The notes below the pieces were generated by a model. The model was not told where the DNA came from and made no database searches. It saw only the letters and a list, made by a program, of their open reading frames with translations. A program made the translations under genes and the position numbers. From Neobacillus novalis NBRC 102450 (GTDB taxonomy: Bacteria > Bacillota > Bacilli > Bacillales > Cytobacillaceae), in NCBI RefSeq assembly GCF_001591805.1, contig NZ_BCVP01000009.1:62001-126000 (forward strand): a stretch of 64,000 nt of DNA. The letters are read 5' to 3'. The stretch's first letter is position 1. Each line of letters begins with the position of its first letter. Positions 8,490 to 16,903 of the stretch are shown piece after piece.

Positions 8490-9359
8490 TCAGTCTCTCT
8501 TCAACGGTATCCAAATTTCGGAGTAGTAGTCAGGGCTCCACGGATCTCCATCAAAATAAACTTCCAATTCAGGGGTGCCTGCTGGCTTATAATGATTGGA
8601 TGGAAACCATTCTGAATAAATTTGTTTCCAAACCTCCTGGATTGAATCTGGCATAGGACCGTGAACCTCGAACACCACCCACTTTGATGCAGGAATTTCA
8701 AGCTGCATGAATCCATCCGGTGTCTCCCCGTTATATTCTGCAGCGATCCAGTAATCAATGAGTGGCTCAGATTGGTTACTACTTTTATCCACACAAACAC
8801 CAACAACACCTTTAATTTCTCCTTTATTCAACTTCATTAATATGTCGTTAGTGCCATCTGCATGCACATCATCCCACATCTTTGGAATTGCAACCAAATT
8901 CTCCCCGTTTACACAGGAAAACTCCCGTTTGACGCCAACTACTTGGAAACTTTCTCTTTCAATAATTTTGTAATTCATCGGATCGGCTCCTTTCAGACTC
9001 ACCTGAATCATCAGGCGGTTATACGATTTTAGCGTGCCATGATAACTTCTTGCTTGACTGGGTGTAATCCCGTGCTGCCTACGAAAGGCTTTGCTAAAAG
9101 CCTCAGGAGTGTCGTAGCCATATTTCAGGGCGATATCAATAATTTTACTGCTGGTATTCGAGAGTTCTTGAGCAGCAAGAGTTAACCGTCTGCGGCGAAT
9201 ATAATCACCCACCGTTATATCGGTTAATATTGAAAAAGTCCGTTGGAAGTGAAATACCGAGACATTCGCCTGTTTCGCAATCCCTTCAATCGATAAAGGT
9301 TCTAGTAAATGTTCTTCCATATAGTCGATTGCCCGCTGCAACGATTCGACCCATCCCAT
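8490..9359 (-). CDS. AraC-family regulator with C-terminal GyrI-like effector domain
   Basis: The 289-residue protein has two AraC helix-turn-helix motifs in the first 105 residues (IEGIAKQANVSVFHFQRTF, then KIIDIALKYGYDTPEAFSKAFRR and the ITPSQAR signature). A linker and a GyrI/BmrR-like ligand-binding domain follow at about 130-288 (MWDDVHADGTND, YWIAAEY, WVVFEVHG, YFDGDPWSPDYYSEIWIPL). Such regulators typically sense hydrophobic cations or drugs and activate efflux genes. The divergent MFS pump at 9616 is a plausible target. The start at 9359 follows AAGGAGTG. Confidence 0.85.
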   Translation of the reverse strand: MGWVESLQRAIDYMEEHLLEPLSIEGIAKQANVSVFHFQRTFSILTDITVGDYIRRRRLTLAAQELSNTSSKIIDIALKYGYDTPEAFSKAFRRQHGITPSQARSYHGTLKSYNRLMIQVSLKGADPMNYKIIERESFQVVGVKREFSCVNGENLVAIPKMWDDVHADGTNDILMKLNKGEIKGVVGVCVDKSSNQSEPLIDYWIAAEYNGETPDGFMQLEIPASKWVVFEVHGPMPDSIQEVWKQIYSEWFPSNHYKPAGTPELEVYFDGDPWSPDYYSEIWIPLKRD

Positions 9360-9615
9360 ATCGCTCACTCCTTGATTCAATCCTAACAATTATCCATTCC
9401 GAATTCCTGTCAATGTGTGCTTTGTTTGAACAGGTTTTCTATATTTTTATTTTTGCTTGATTATGAAGAAATGTCCAATTTAAAAAAGGAAAATTTTCCG
9501 ATTGAAAAAATATTTATGGAATTTACTTCGGGGCACTAAAGGTTTATTCTTTTCGCTTTTGTGGTAAAGTGAGGGGGAAATTATTATTTATGATCTAAAT
9601 GGGAGAGCGATTAGC

Positions 9616-10818
9616 ATGCAAGGCTGGAAACGTAATTTATGGGTGCTGTGGATTGGCGTCTTTTTCACATCGGCAAGCTTTTCAATGGTCATCCCTTTTT
9701 TGCCCATCTTTCTGCCGCAAATTGGTGTCACCGAAAATGTGGAGTTGTGGGCAGGATTGTTATTTAGCGCTGCCTTTTTCGCAGGGGCCATCGCTTCCCC
9801 GTTCTGGGGCAGTGTAGCCGATAAATATGGACGAAAACCGATGATTATACGGGCGGGATTATGCCTTTTCATCATTTACACTTTAACTGCTTTTGTGACC
9901 AATCCCTATCAGTTATTGGTCTTACGAATTATGCAGGGGTTATTAACAGGATTTATTCCTGGAGCGATTGCCTTGATTGGGACGAATACGCCAGGTAAAA
10001 AGATCGGATACGCCCTGTCGATGATTTCTACCGCATCCGCATCAGGCGGGATTCTCGGACCGCTGCTTGGCGGGGGGATTGCTCATTTGGTAGGAAACCG
10101 CTGGGCTTTTGGCAGCGCAGGAATTTTCACGTTGATTTCGACTATTTTGGTCATTTTTTGGGTTACGGAGGAGAACTTCACCCCAAGCAAAAAACGCGGT
10201 TCAGTAAAAAATGATATTAAAGAAGCTTGGGGTAATCGACCATTGATGCTGGTGCTTCTCTTAACGATCATCACTGCAGGTTCGATCATGACAATCGAAC
10301 CGGTCCTTCCCTTGTATATAGTAAAATTGGGCGGCTCAGTTGATAAGGCTTCACTATTAGCTGGTATTGTCTTCTCACTTCCGGGAATCGCAAGTGCCTT
10401 ATTTGCTCCCGTCTGGGGAAAATGGGCCGATAAAGTGGGATTTCATCGGGTTCTCGTTATCGGACTTCTTGGCGGCGGCCTTGGCACGCTGGCACAAATT
10501 CTCTTTAGTGAAATTATCGGATTTTCGATTATCCGTTTCGTGTTCGGCGTCTTTTTCTGCGCAGTCTACCCGGCATTAAATGGCCTCGTTGTGAAGTCAA
10601 CAGCAGAGGACTTCCGCGGACGAGCATTTGGTTTAAGTCAAACAGCTAACCAAATTGGCGGGATGATTGGCCCGATAATCGGCGGTGTCATCGGCGGGAT
10701 TTTTCCGGTGCAAATTGTCTTTGTAGTAACAGGTATCCTGCTCTTGGCAGCAATGGGTGCGGCACATTGGAAGGGCAAGGATTTAATTAGTGGTTCGATG
10801 AGAAAGAGTAATGCTTAG
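9616..10818 (+). CDS. MFS drug:H+ antiporter (DHA1-type)
   Basis: The 400-residue, 12-TM transporter has the MFS motif A at loop 2-3 (GSVADKYGRKPMI), a partial copy at loop 8-9 (GKWADKVGFHRV), and the antiporter motif C in TM5 (ASGGILGPLLGG). It most resembles multidrug exporters such as PmrA/YfmO-type proteins. GGGAGAG precedes the ATG. Its promoter region lies in the 256-bp divergent gap with the AraC/GyrI regulator, which suggests local, ligand-dependent control. The substrate is unknown. Confidence 0.85.
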   Translation: MQGWKRNLWVLWIGVFFTSASFSMVIPFLPIFLPQIGVTENVELWAGLLFSAAFFAGAIASPFWGSVADKYGRKPMIIRAGLCLFIIYTLTAFVTNPYQLLVLRIMQGLLTGFIPGAIALIGTNTPGKKIGYALSMISTASASGGILGPLLGGGIAHLVGNRWAFGSAGIFTLISTILVIFWVTEENFTPSKKRGSVKNDIKEAWGNRPLMLVLLLTIITAGSIMTIEPVLPLYIVKLGGSVDKASLLAGIVFSLPGIASALFAPVWGKWADKVGFHRVLVIGLLGGGLGTLAQILFSEIIGFSIIRFVFGVFFCAVYPALNGLVVKSTAEDFRGRAFGLSQTANQIGGMIGPIIGGVIGGIFPVQIVFVVTGILLLAAMGAAHWKGKDLISGSMRKSNA

Positions 10819-10861
10819 CAGGAAGTAGTTTTGATGTGTAGTGTTTTAGTAGTACATGAAG

Positions 10862-10899
10862 AGAACTCTGATAATGATATCAAGGGTTCTTTTTTTGCG
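10862..10899 (+). terminator. Terminator after the MFS gene
   Basis: AGAACTCTGA pairs with TCAAGGGTTCT with a small bulge and a T7 run follows. Confidence 0.6.
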
Positions 10900-10946
10900 T
10901 GATCTTGCCACTAGAAAAAGCACATCCAAGTAAGCAATATTGTTTC

Positions 10947-10955
10947 TGATATAAT
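10947..10955 (+). promoter_or_regulatory. Extended -10 promoter of the DUF1835 gene
   Basis: TGATATAAT is a textbook extended -10 element with no good -35. It overlaps an ATG at 10954, so translation cannot start there; this decides for the TTG at 11029. Confidence 0.55.
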
Positions 10956-11028
10956 GAAGACAAATATTGGGAAATTTATACTATCATTTTTTTGTGGAAA
11001 TCCTTTATATAGAAAGGGGCTGATAGGG

Positions 11029-12153
11029 TTGAAATCAAGAGAAGACTATCCATTTATTTATTTTTTTGCTGAGCCAAATGTTGTTTTTGTCTATAAAATT
11101 GAGGATGAAAAGTATCTAACTGTTTCAGAATTATCAGAGCGAGGAGAATGGACTCAGTTCGAGATCAATCATGAGGATGAATTTGAGATCTTTAATCACG
11201 AAGAGTGGAAACCGCTTGAGGGTCGAGGTTACTCTCTCCGGCTAGATGATACTAACTTTATGGTAGGGGAAATAAATCAACTCATTCAAAATCAGCGCAA
11301 GTCTAGGCAAAAAAAAGATAGGTCAATAACAGCACCGGTTCACCTCGTTTCCTCAGCATCTGCCGCTGGTGCGTTACGATTTGGACTAGCGCAGCCAAAA
11401 ACTGTCATTGAATTTGATGGTTTTTTTTCAATCGGGCCAATATGGAAGCTTGAAAGTAAAATAGGACAAGCCCGTCGTAATGAATGGTTAAATGAGAATA
11501 TTAATTCGGGGCATGCTGAATATGAACGGGAGAATAATTTTACCAATACACTGTTGGAGCTAGAGGATCTGCCTGCAAACGCCCCTATTTACATTTGGTA
11601 TGCCAATAATGGCGGCGAACAAACAGGGATCCGGTTCATTCTTCACTTATTAAGAGAAAAGGCTAATCAGATTTTTCTCATGAACACGACTGAACTCTAT
11701 CAGCAATGGTTGGCTTCAAATGAAGAAATAAGGTCTATAGTTCATACCGATGAGCTTGACCCAGAACAATTAACATTCCTGTTTGAAAAAAACAAGGCAG
11801 CCAACCCCTTATCGCAGGAGGAACGAATCCAATTTCAAAGAGAATGGGAAGTACTGGCAGAATCCAAAGGGGTCCTTCGATTATGGCAAAATGGAGCAGT
11901 AACAGAGGTGCCAGAACAGTATTATGATTTGCTTATCATCAATACAATAGAACAGCTTCATCGGGAGCAGGAAGCCAAAGACTTTATCAGAACCGGAAGA
12001 GTAATTGGTGAAATATTGCATCATATGTATGAGTCGGTTGGTGATTCTTATTTAGAATATAGAATTAGACATTTAGTCTATAGCGGTGTCCTTGAGTTAA
12101 AAGGGATTCCAAAATCCATGAGGCACTATAGTGTGAAATTACGTGATAGATAA
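11029..12153 (+). CDS. DUF1835/DUF3658 domain protein
   Basis: The protein is about 374 residues from the TTG at 11029, which follows AAAGGGG. After an N-terminal region of roughly 95 residues rich in acidic and aromatic residues comes DUF1835 (HLVSSASAAGALRFGLAQP, FDGFFSIGPIW, PIYIWYANNGGEQTGIRF). A DUF3658-like C-terminus follows (LRLWQNGAVTEVPEQYYD, FIRTGRVIGEILHHM, YLEYRIRHLVYSGVLELKG). No biochemical role is established. It is a single gene with its own promoter. Confidence 0.8.
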   Translation: MKSREDYPFIYFFAEPNVVFVYKIEDEKYLTVSELSERGEWTQFEINHEDEFEIFNHEEWKPLEGRGYSLRLDDTNFMVGEINQLIQNQRKSRQKKDRSITAPVHLVSSASAAGALRFGLAQPKTVIEFDGFFSIGPIWKLESKIGQARRNEWLNENINSGHAEYERENNFTNTLLELEDLPANAPIYIWYANNGGEQTGIRFILHLLREKANQIFLMNTTELYQQWLASNEEIRSIVHTDELDPEQLTFLFEKNKAANPLSQEERIQFQREWEVLAESKGVLRLWQNGAVTEVPEQYYDLLIINTIEQLHREQEAKDFIRTGRVIGEILHHMYESVGDSYLEYRIRHLVYSGVLELKGIPKSMRHYSVKLRDR

Positions 12154-12273
12154 AGAATATGCGGCATTAGGCGTCTCCCGTTAAGTCACCAAAAATATTC
12201 TGGAAAGGTAAATTATTCGGGTCTAAAAAAGGGAAGGGGATATTTTCCTAAGGTTTTTCCATGGTAAATTTCA

Positions 12274-12371
12274 ATTCGCTAATAAATCCTATAATTCGCT
12301 AATAAACATGGCAGAATCGCTAATAAACTTGTAAGAATTGCTAATAAACTCTCAAAATTCGCTAATAAAAA
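12274..12371. repeat. Array B: five units of AATTCGCTAATAAA at 20-21-bp spacing
   Basis: The aligned core base falls at 12277, 12297, 12318, 12339 and 12360. The core TTCGCTAATAAA is nearly invariant and about 9 bases between cores vary. The single 20-bp step breaks any reading frame, so this is not a coding repeat. The rest of the 12154-12626 gap holds no supportable gene; two copies of TGGATAATCTA (about 12472 and 12584) were noted. Confidence 0.8.
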
Positions 12372-12626
12372 ATTGGGGGAGTACAATTGACTTCTTTTCC
12401 ACGAGAAAAATATGTTTTTCAGACGGGCAAGTCTCTTCTAATTACATTTTTTCTCCAATTTGACGTCCAAAGTGGATAATCTACCCAACTCCAGGCTGTT
12501 TTTCTCCAAAAGTTACTATATTTAAAGCGATTTGCGCTTTTCTTATTAGGAAAAATATGAATTAGATATTTTTAAGGAGAAAGATGGATAATCTAAGATT
12601 AAAATTAGACTGGCAGGCGATCACTC

Positions 12627-13187
12627 ATGAATAAACCAATCATTGTCTTTACTTTGCTTTTCTGCTGCATATTTAGCAGTTCTGCTAAAGGGGAAGCAAC
12701 AGTATCCCCAGAAAAAGTTATCAAAAATTATATTGTTGATTTGAATGATCACCAGTGGGAAAATGCTTCTTCTTGGTGGGTAAAAGAACATAAGAAAGAA
12801 TTATTAGACTTTGTAGCCGACAAAGAAAACCAGAACTACAAACGTGGTTTGTTGAATATTGAAGAAGCAAAAATTGTCAGGTGGAAGGAACTTCCCTATG
12901 AATATGGAAAGCAATTTTTACCTAGTCACTATATTGAGAAATTTACTTACCCAAGAGTGTTTTATGTGGGAGTAAATTTAAAAGTGCATAAACAGGACAA
13001 GTTCTTTATTGACGGAGGTAATTACTTTTTAATTGTTACAGTCTTAGAGGATGGAGAATGGAAAATAGCCCTAACTCCTCATGTACCCGTTATGTCAATT
13101 ATTAGAGATGGCTATAGTTTTGGTACGGAAGATGAGAAGACCTATGAAGAAAGAAGATTAAAATTTTATAATACGACAATAGATTAG
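12627..13187 (+). CDS. Secreted protein of unknown function
   Basis: The 186-residue protein has a signal peptide (KPIIVFTLLFCCIFSSSAKG, cleavage near SSA-KG). An NTF2/DUF4829-like body follows, beginning PEKVIKNYIVDLNDHQWENASSWW, with KLHKQ-type strands and a GNYFLIVTVLEDGEWKIAL region. This is the layout of small periplasmic-face proteins that measure or bind ligands, but I do not recognise the family with confidence. The ribosome binding site is poor (GGCAGGCGATC), so expression may be low or the start could differ slightly. Confidence 0.6.
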   Translation: MNKPIIVFTLLFCCIFSSSAKGEATVSPEKVIKNYIVDLNDHQWENASSWWVKEHKKELLDFVADKENQNYKRGLLNIEEAKIVRWKELPYEYGKQFLPSHYIEKFTYPRVFYVGVNLKVHKQDKFFIDGGNYFLIVTVLEDGEWKIALTPHVPVMSIIRDGYSFGTEDEKTYEERRLKFYNTTID

Positions 13188-13291
13188 ACTTTAAATTAAC
13201 AGAATTGTTGAGTGAAAGTGTAAATAAAAGGATTTTCACATAATTCAAGCGAAGTAGACATAGATCCTAACTGAATAAATCTCATTTCAAA

Positions 13292-13387
13292 TTATTTATT
13301 TCGGTCAATAATCTGAACGAATACGAAGAATTTATTAATCAAATTTCTGGACCGGACATAGGTAAAGTCCATATTGCTGGCGATTAA
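13292..13387 (+). pseudogene. C-terminal fragment of an unrecognised protein
   Basis: A frame of 31 codons ending at TAA 13385 reads like a natural C-terminus (NNLNEYEEFINQISGPD then GKVHIAGD). It has no start codon or ribosome binding site and is out of frame with its upstream context. It looks like the remnant of a deleted gene just before the next CDS. Confidence 0.4.
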
Positions 13388-13418
13388 ATAAATTACAAAT
13401 GAAGGAGAATTCCATCCT

Positions 13419-13913
13419 ATGTTTGGTTTCTTAAATAGAACAAAATTAATAAAAGATGATTTAAAAGGCATGGCGAAATTGATGTATCAGGATGTCTCGA
13501 ATGATTCCTGGGATCAAGAGAACCTTACTAAAAGAAATTTAGATTTTACTATTGAAAGCATTCGATATATTGATATGTATGCAAAAAGATTAATGAATTC
13601 TGAAATCGGTAATGAACTGTTGAATAAGCATTTTGATAATTTCGTGGTTCGAATAGGTGCTTATATTGGTGAAGTTATTAAAAATAATATTAAGCAAGAC
13701 TTTTACTGGTATGAGTTTGGTTCGGTTTACAATCATTCTTCCAAACTTGATGGAGTGTATAGTAGCATTCAAACGCAGCAGAGTGTTCTTTATTCAAAAA
13801 ATAGGGATACAGTGCTATTACCATTATTTGAGGTATCTCAATTCCTGGAAGGAAACTCAACCTACCCCAATTTCCTAACTTATGTAGAAGAATCGATTAA
13901 ACAAAATTCTTAA
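13419..13913 (+). CDS. Hypothetical cytosolic protein, possibly immunity-like
   Basis: The 164-residue, mostly helical protein has no signal peptide. Its acidic-aromatic composition (DFYWYEFGSVYNHSSKLDG, LEGNSTYPNFLTYVEES) resembles orphan immunity or contact-dependent-inhibition partner proteins in Bacillaceae, but I recognise no family. AAGGAG lies 11 bases before the ATG. The gene fragment immediately upstream suggests the locus has lost neighbours. Confidence 0.5.
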   Translation: MFGFLNRTKLIKDDLKGMAKLMYQDVSNDSWDQENLTKRNLDFTIESIRYIDMYAKRLMNSEIGNELLNKHFDNFVVRIGAYIGEVIKNNIKQDFYWYEFGSVYNHSSKLDGVYSSIQTQQSVLYSKNRDTVLLPLFEVSQFLEGNSTYPNFLTYVEESIKQNS

Positions 13914-13977
13914 ATAAGAAAAAAATACTGTATTTTATCTAGTTTCTTAAATAAAATCCTTTTAAACAGTGTAATAC

Positions 13978-14020
13978 AAAGGGGCATTTCTCTATGCAGA
14001 AATGACTCTTTATTTTTATT
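13978..14020 (+). terminator. Terminator
   Basis: AAAGGGGCATTTCT pairs with AGAAATGACTCTTT (two G-U or mismatch positions) and is followed by a T-rich run. Confidence 0.6.
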
Positions 14021-14077
14021 CAAAAGTAGCATAATAGTTGAAATAAAATTTTGATAAGAAATTTAATAACAACAAAA

Positions 14078-14117
14078 TTATCATTTAAAATGATAAAAAT
14101 TTATTGATAAATGATAA
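14078..14117 (+). promoter_or_regulatory. Tandem ATGATAA-type operators upstream of the DUF2975 gene
   Basis: TTATCATTTAAAATGATAA (14078-14096) is a palindrome with one central base. TTATTGATAAATGATAA (14101-14117) repeats the same half-sites, and TTATCAA recurs at 14141. Likely bound by the small HTH protein encoded two genes on, an autoregulatory arrangement. Confidence 0.5.
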
Positions 14118-14162
14118 AAATGTAATTATAATATATCTAATTATCAAAACGTGAGGTGCTAT

Positions 14163-14639
14163 ATGAAACGAGGAACAGTCATTTGGTTAAAGGGGACGAT
14201 TTTTGTTATTGGGATTATAACTCTTGTAGTTTCTATATTTTTCTTACCAGGACTGGCAAAAGAGGCAGCAGAGATGAATCCTGAATATGCTTATTTACGA
14301 TTTCCTGTTCTTGTAGGTTTATACGCCACTGAAATTCCATTCTTTTTCGCTCTATATCAAGCATTAAAGCTTTTAAATTATATCGAAAGAGATCTTGCCT
14401 TTTCAGAATTGGCTGTATTTTCATTAGGATTTATAAAGAAGTGTGCGTTTACCATAATTATCTTGTATGTAATCGGGATATTTATGCTTGCAATACAAAA
14501 CGCTCTACATCCCGGAATTGCAATTATTGGTATAGTCATCGTCTTTGCAACACTTGTAATTTCACTCTTTACTGCTATTCTTCAGGAACTATTAAGAAGT
14601 GCAATTGAATTAAAATCAGAAAATGATCTAACAGTCTGA
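14163..14639 (+). CDS. DUF2975 membrane protein
   Basis: The 158-residue, four-TM protein has the DUF2975 features: FLPGLAKEAAEMNPEYAYLRFPVLVGLYATEIPFF split over TM1-TM2, then ALKLLNYIERDLAFSELAVFSLGFIKKCAF and TM3-TM4. These proteins nearly always precede a short Cro/CI-like HTH protein, as here (9 bases downstream), similar to B. subtilis YoaS-YozG. The start at 14163 follows GAGGTG; the GTG 12 bases earlier is inside that site. Its biochemical role is unknown; a membrane-linked sensor is possible. Confidence 0.85.
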   Translation: MKRGTVIWLKGTIFVIGIITLVVSIFFLPGLAKEAAEMNPEYAYLRFPVLVGLYATEIPFFFALYQALKLLNYIERDLAFSELAVFSLGFIKKCAFTIIILYVIGIFMLAIQNALHPGIAIIGIVIVFATLVISLFTAILQELLRSAIELKSENDLTV

Positions 14640-14648
14640 GGTGATAGA

Positions 14649-14870
14649 ATGGCAATCATCATTAATATTGATGTTATGTTAGCTAAAAGAAAAATGAGCG
14701 TTACAGAACTTTCAGAGCGAGTTGGAATAACGATGGCTAATCTTTCTATTTTGAAAAATGGAAAGGCAAAAGCTATTAGATTTTCAACTTTAGAGGCTAT
14801 ATGTGTGGCTTTGGACTGTCAACCTGGTGATATTCTCGAATACAGAAGTGATAGTAATACGCCAAAATAG
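14649..14870 (+). CDS. Small Cro/CI-type HTH regulator (YozG-like)
   Basis: The 73-residue protein is almost entirely a helix-turn-helix of the Cro/CI class (RKMSVTELSERVGITMANLSILKNGKAKAIRFSTLEAIC, then LDCQPGDILEY). GAGGTGATAGA precedes the ATG. It is co-transcribed with the DUF2975 gene and probably binds the ATGATAA operators at 14078-14117. Confidence 0.88.
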   Translation: MAIIINIDVMLAKRKMSVTELSERVGITMANLSILKNGKAKAIRFSTLEAICVALDCQPGDILEYRSDSNTPK

Positions 14871-14896
14871 CGGGATTTGTAAAGAGGGGGAGAAGT

Positions 14897-15424
14897 ATGT
14901 CAGTGATTTTGTTCATCGGTGTCCTTGGAGTATTAAGTGCGATATTTTTTAAAGGATCCGTAATAGACATGTTTGGAAAAAATAACAGACTGGTGCTTAA
15001 GTTAGAAAATGCGAAGTGGTTTCAAAATCATTGGATTGCTGGCATATTCGTATTCAGTATGAATGCAGTTCTATTTGTTTTAACGGGTAGTCTGCTCTAT
15101 TTGCTGATGTATTTTTCCATTCCATTTGTTCATTTACTTGTAATGGTTTTTGGTGTAATGGGAAGTATCTTTTCATGGGTATTAATTAATAATGCATGGC
15201 AAGGAACGAAAAGAAACCGTTTGAAGGTGGGGGCTGTCGGGAGCAGTTTTTATATTTTCTTAACTTTTATTTTCGCTTATTGGTTCGTAACACTCAAACC
15301 ATCTTATCCAGGTGAAGATACTTTTATGGGGGCGATTGGATTAATTTTTGCCATAATAGTAACTACAGTTGCGTTTATTACATGTTTTGTCATCACGGGA
15401 TTTTCCAAAAAGAATGTAGCGTAA
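14897..15424 (+). CDS. Membrane protein of unknown function, third gene of the DUF2975 operon
   Basis: The 175-residue protein has TM segments at about 3-20, 48-72, 75-100, 113-132 and 144-168. Its TM1-loop pattern (GVLGVLSAIFFKGSVIDMFGKNNRL) suggests a small integral membrane protein with a cytosolic basic loop (WQGTKRNRLK). GAGGGGGAG precedes the ATG and only 26 bases separate it from the HTH gene, so it is probably in the same operon. The family is not recognised. Confidence 0.6.
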   Translation: MSVILFIGVLGVLSAIFFKGSVIDMFGKNNRLVLKLENAKWFQNHWIAGIFVFSMNAVLFVLTGSLLYLLMYFSIPFVHLLVMVFGVMGSIFSWVLINNAWQGTKRNRLKVGAVGSSFYIFLTFIFAYWFVTLKPSYPGEDTFMGAIGLIFAIIVTTVAFITCFVITGFSKKNVA

Positions 15425-15460
15425 TAAATGAAGGGCAATTTTGAGAGAAAACTAGTAAGA

Positions 15461-15700
15461 AATGTCCTTCATAAAGGAGATGAAGGACATTTATGTTGGA
15501 AAACAAGAGAGATTTGTCCTTCATAAGGGAGATGAAGGACATTTATGTTGGAAAACAAGAGAGATTTGTCCTTCATAAGAGATGAAGGACATTTATGTTG
15601 GAAAACAAGAGAGATTTGTCCTTCATATGGGAGATGAAGGACATTTAGGTTGGAAAACAAAAGAGAATTGTCCTTCATAAGGATAATGAAGGACAATTTT
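15461..15700. repeat. Array F: five hairpin units, TGTCCTTCAT/ATGAAGGACA, every 52 bp
   Basis: Units start at 15463, 15515, 15567, 15617 and 15669 (steps 52, 52, 50, 52). Each contains TGTCCTTCAT, a short purine loop (AAGGGAG and variants), ATGAAGGACA, then a linker TTTATGTTGGAAAACAAGAG that is nearly identical in the first three units. The 2-bp shorter unit has lost GG from the loop. Neither 50 nor 52 is a multiple of three, so it is not coding. It lies between convergent genes and fills most of the 15425-15778 gap. Confidence 0.9.
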
Positions 15701-15778
15701 GTGGAAGAGACACGTAGTATTGTTGTTCATCATATGCTCTGCTCTGTGCGAACTCGGGACTCCTCTCCCCTGTCTAAT

Positions 15779-16690
15779 CTATGATGCTGATTCCCTTTCA
15801 AAAGAAACGGACTTCATTTTAGCTTTAGGTAATTTGACATTTCCTGCGATAATTCCACCTAATATTAAAACAACTCCGATCCATTGGGATGTGCTTACTT
15901 GTTCTGCTAAAACAAGCGATGATAATATGATTGCAACCGGAAGTTCTGAAGCTGTTAAAATGGTACCAAGCCCTGGACCGATATGCGGCATCCCAATTGA
16001 AAGTAAAAGTGGCGGCAAGGAAACACCTAATATGCCAAGATACAGACCATAAGGTGCTACACCCATGAAAACAGGTAAATGGAGTAACTCCGTTGGCTGA
16101 ACAAGGATTAAAACAGCAATCAAACCACCAGTGGCAAATAGAGCACTTTTCTGTACAGCTGGTGTATCTTTTCCCACCGTGCTGCTAAGAAAGATGAAAG
16201 AAGTATAGGTCAAAGCGGAAAGCAGTCCCCAAATCGTTCCTTGCCATGTTATGCCTCCGCCGCCTTCTGTAATAATGCCTGCTGCCAGAATGGATCCAAT
16301 AACGAGAATTCCTATAGAAACAATCTTCCCAATTGTCGGTGCCTTTTTATAAAAAAACCACTCAAATAAGCTGCCAATCCAGACAAATTGAAATAAAAAG
16401 ATAATCGCAAGGGAAGCGTGAAGTGTTTGTAGTGATTGATAATAAAAGACACCAGTTAAACCAAGCGGAATTCCCGAAATAAGTAGTTTTCCTATTTGGG
16501 GAAGTGTCAGTTTTTTCTTTTTTGTAAAAAGGGCTACCATCCAGATGAGTATTGTCCCCAATAAATACTGACTCCCCGTCACCTCTGCCGTGGTAAAACC
16601 CGCGGAATAAGCAAGCTTTACAAAAGTAGATAAGGCACCGTAGCAGCATCCTCCTAAAAACACAATAAGTGCGTATTGCCAAGTTTTCAT
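15779..16690 (-). CDS. EamA/DMT superfamily transporter
   Basis: The roughly 303-residue protein has ten predicted TM helices in two EamA repeats. The first is about 5-135 (GGCCYGALSTFVKLAYSAG, GLTGVFYYQSLQTLHASLAIIFLFQFVW). The second is about 145-285 (GLLSALTYTSFIFLSST, GTILTASELPVAIILSSLVLAEQVSTSQWIGVVLILGGI). The family exports amino acids, metabolites or drugs; the substrate is unknown. The start at 16690 follows AAAGGGGTAGG. A sigma-A promoter at 16875-16903 and a terminator inside the leader indicate control by premature termination. Confidence 0.85.
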   Translation of the reverse strand: MKTWQYALIVFLGGCCYGALSTFVKLAYSAGFTTAEVTGSQYLLGTILIWMVALFTKKKKLTLPQIGKLLISGIPLGLTGVFYYQSLQTLHASLAIIFLFQFVWIGSLFEWFFYKKAPTIGKIVSIGILVIGSILAAGIITEGGGGITWQGTIWGLLSALTYTSFIFLSSTVGKDTPAVQKSALFATGGLIAVLILVQPTELLHLPVFMGVAPYGLYLGILGVSLPPLLLSIGMPHIGPGLGTILTASELPVAIILSSLVLAEQVSTSQWIGVVLILGGIIAGNVKLPKAKMKSVSFERESAS

Positions 16691-16769
16691 TTTTCCTACC
16701 CCTTTCATTCTATAAAAAACCATTGGATAAATTGCTTCATTTTTGTGGCGTGCCACCCCTTAATCACGC

Positions 16770-16807
16770 AAAAAAGCCACACAGCTATTCTAGGAAAGCT
16801 GTGTGGC
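16770..16807 (-). terminator. Intrinsic terminator inside the EamA leader (possible attenuator)
   Basis: GCCACACAGCT and AGCTGTGTGGC form an 11-bp perfect stem with a 10-base loop, followed on the minus strand by six T. It lies between the promoter at 16875-16903 and the start codon at 16690. An upstream TTTGTGG (minus strand) could pair with CCACA of its first arm, giving an alternative fold. Confidence 0.7.
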
Positions 16808-16874
16808 GAAAATAGAGACATCTCTAGAAAAGTCCACAAACAAATGGTTTTTATTATTCAAACTTACTTTTGTA

Positions 16875-16903
16875 ACTTTAAAACAAATGATAATAAATGT
16901 CAA
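16875..16903 (-). promoter_or_regulatory. Sigma-A promoter for the EamA gene
   Basis: On the minus strand TTGACA (16898-16903) and TAAAGT (16875-16880) are separated by 17 bases. The start site would be near 16868, leaving about 175 nt of leader. Confidence 0.65.

Noticed and set aside
10954..11028. Upstream ATG start for the DUF1835 gene
   Set aside because: The ATG is part of the extended -10 element and has no ribosome binding site.
15469..15696. Minus-strand open frame through array F
   Set aside because: The 52-bp period is not a multiple of three and there is no ribosome binding site; the frame is chance.
15461..15700. Possible CRISPR array
   Set aside because: The parts between hairpins are nearly identical linkers and not unique spacers, the unit is itself a palindrome of intergenic type, and no cas genes are present.
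16741..16760. Second T-box-like sequence GGGGTGGCACGCCAC after the EamA leader terminator
   Set aside because: It follows the terminator and does not precede it, and no further terminator lies before the gene, the reverse of T-box order.
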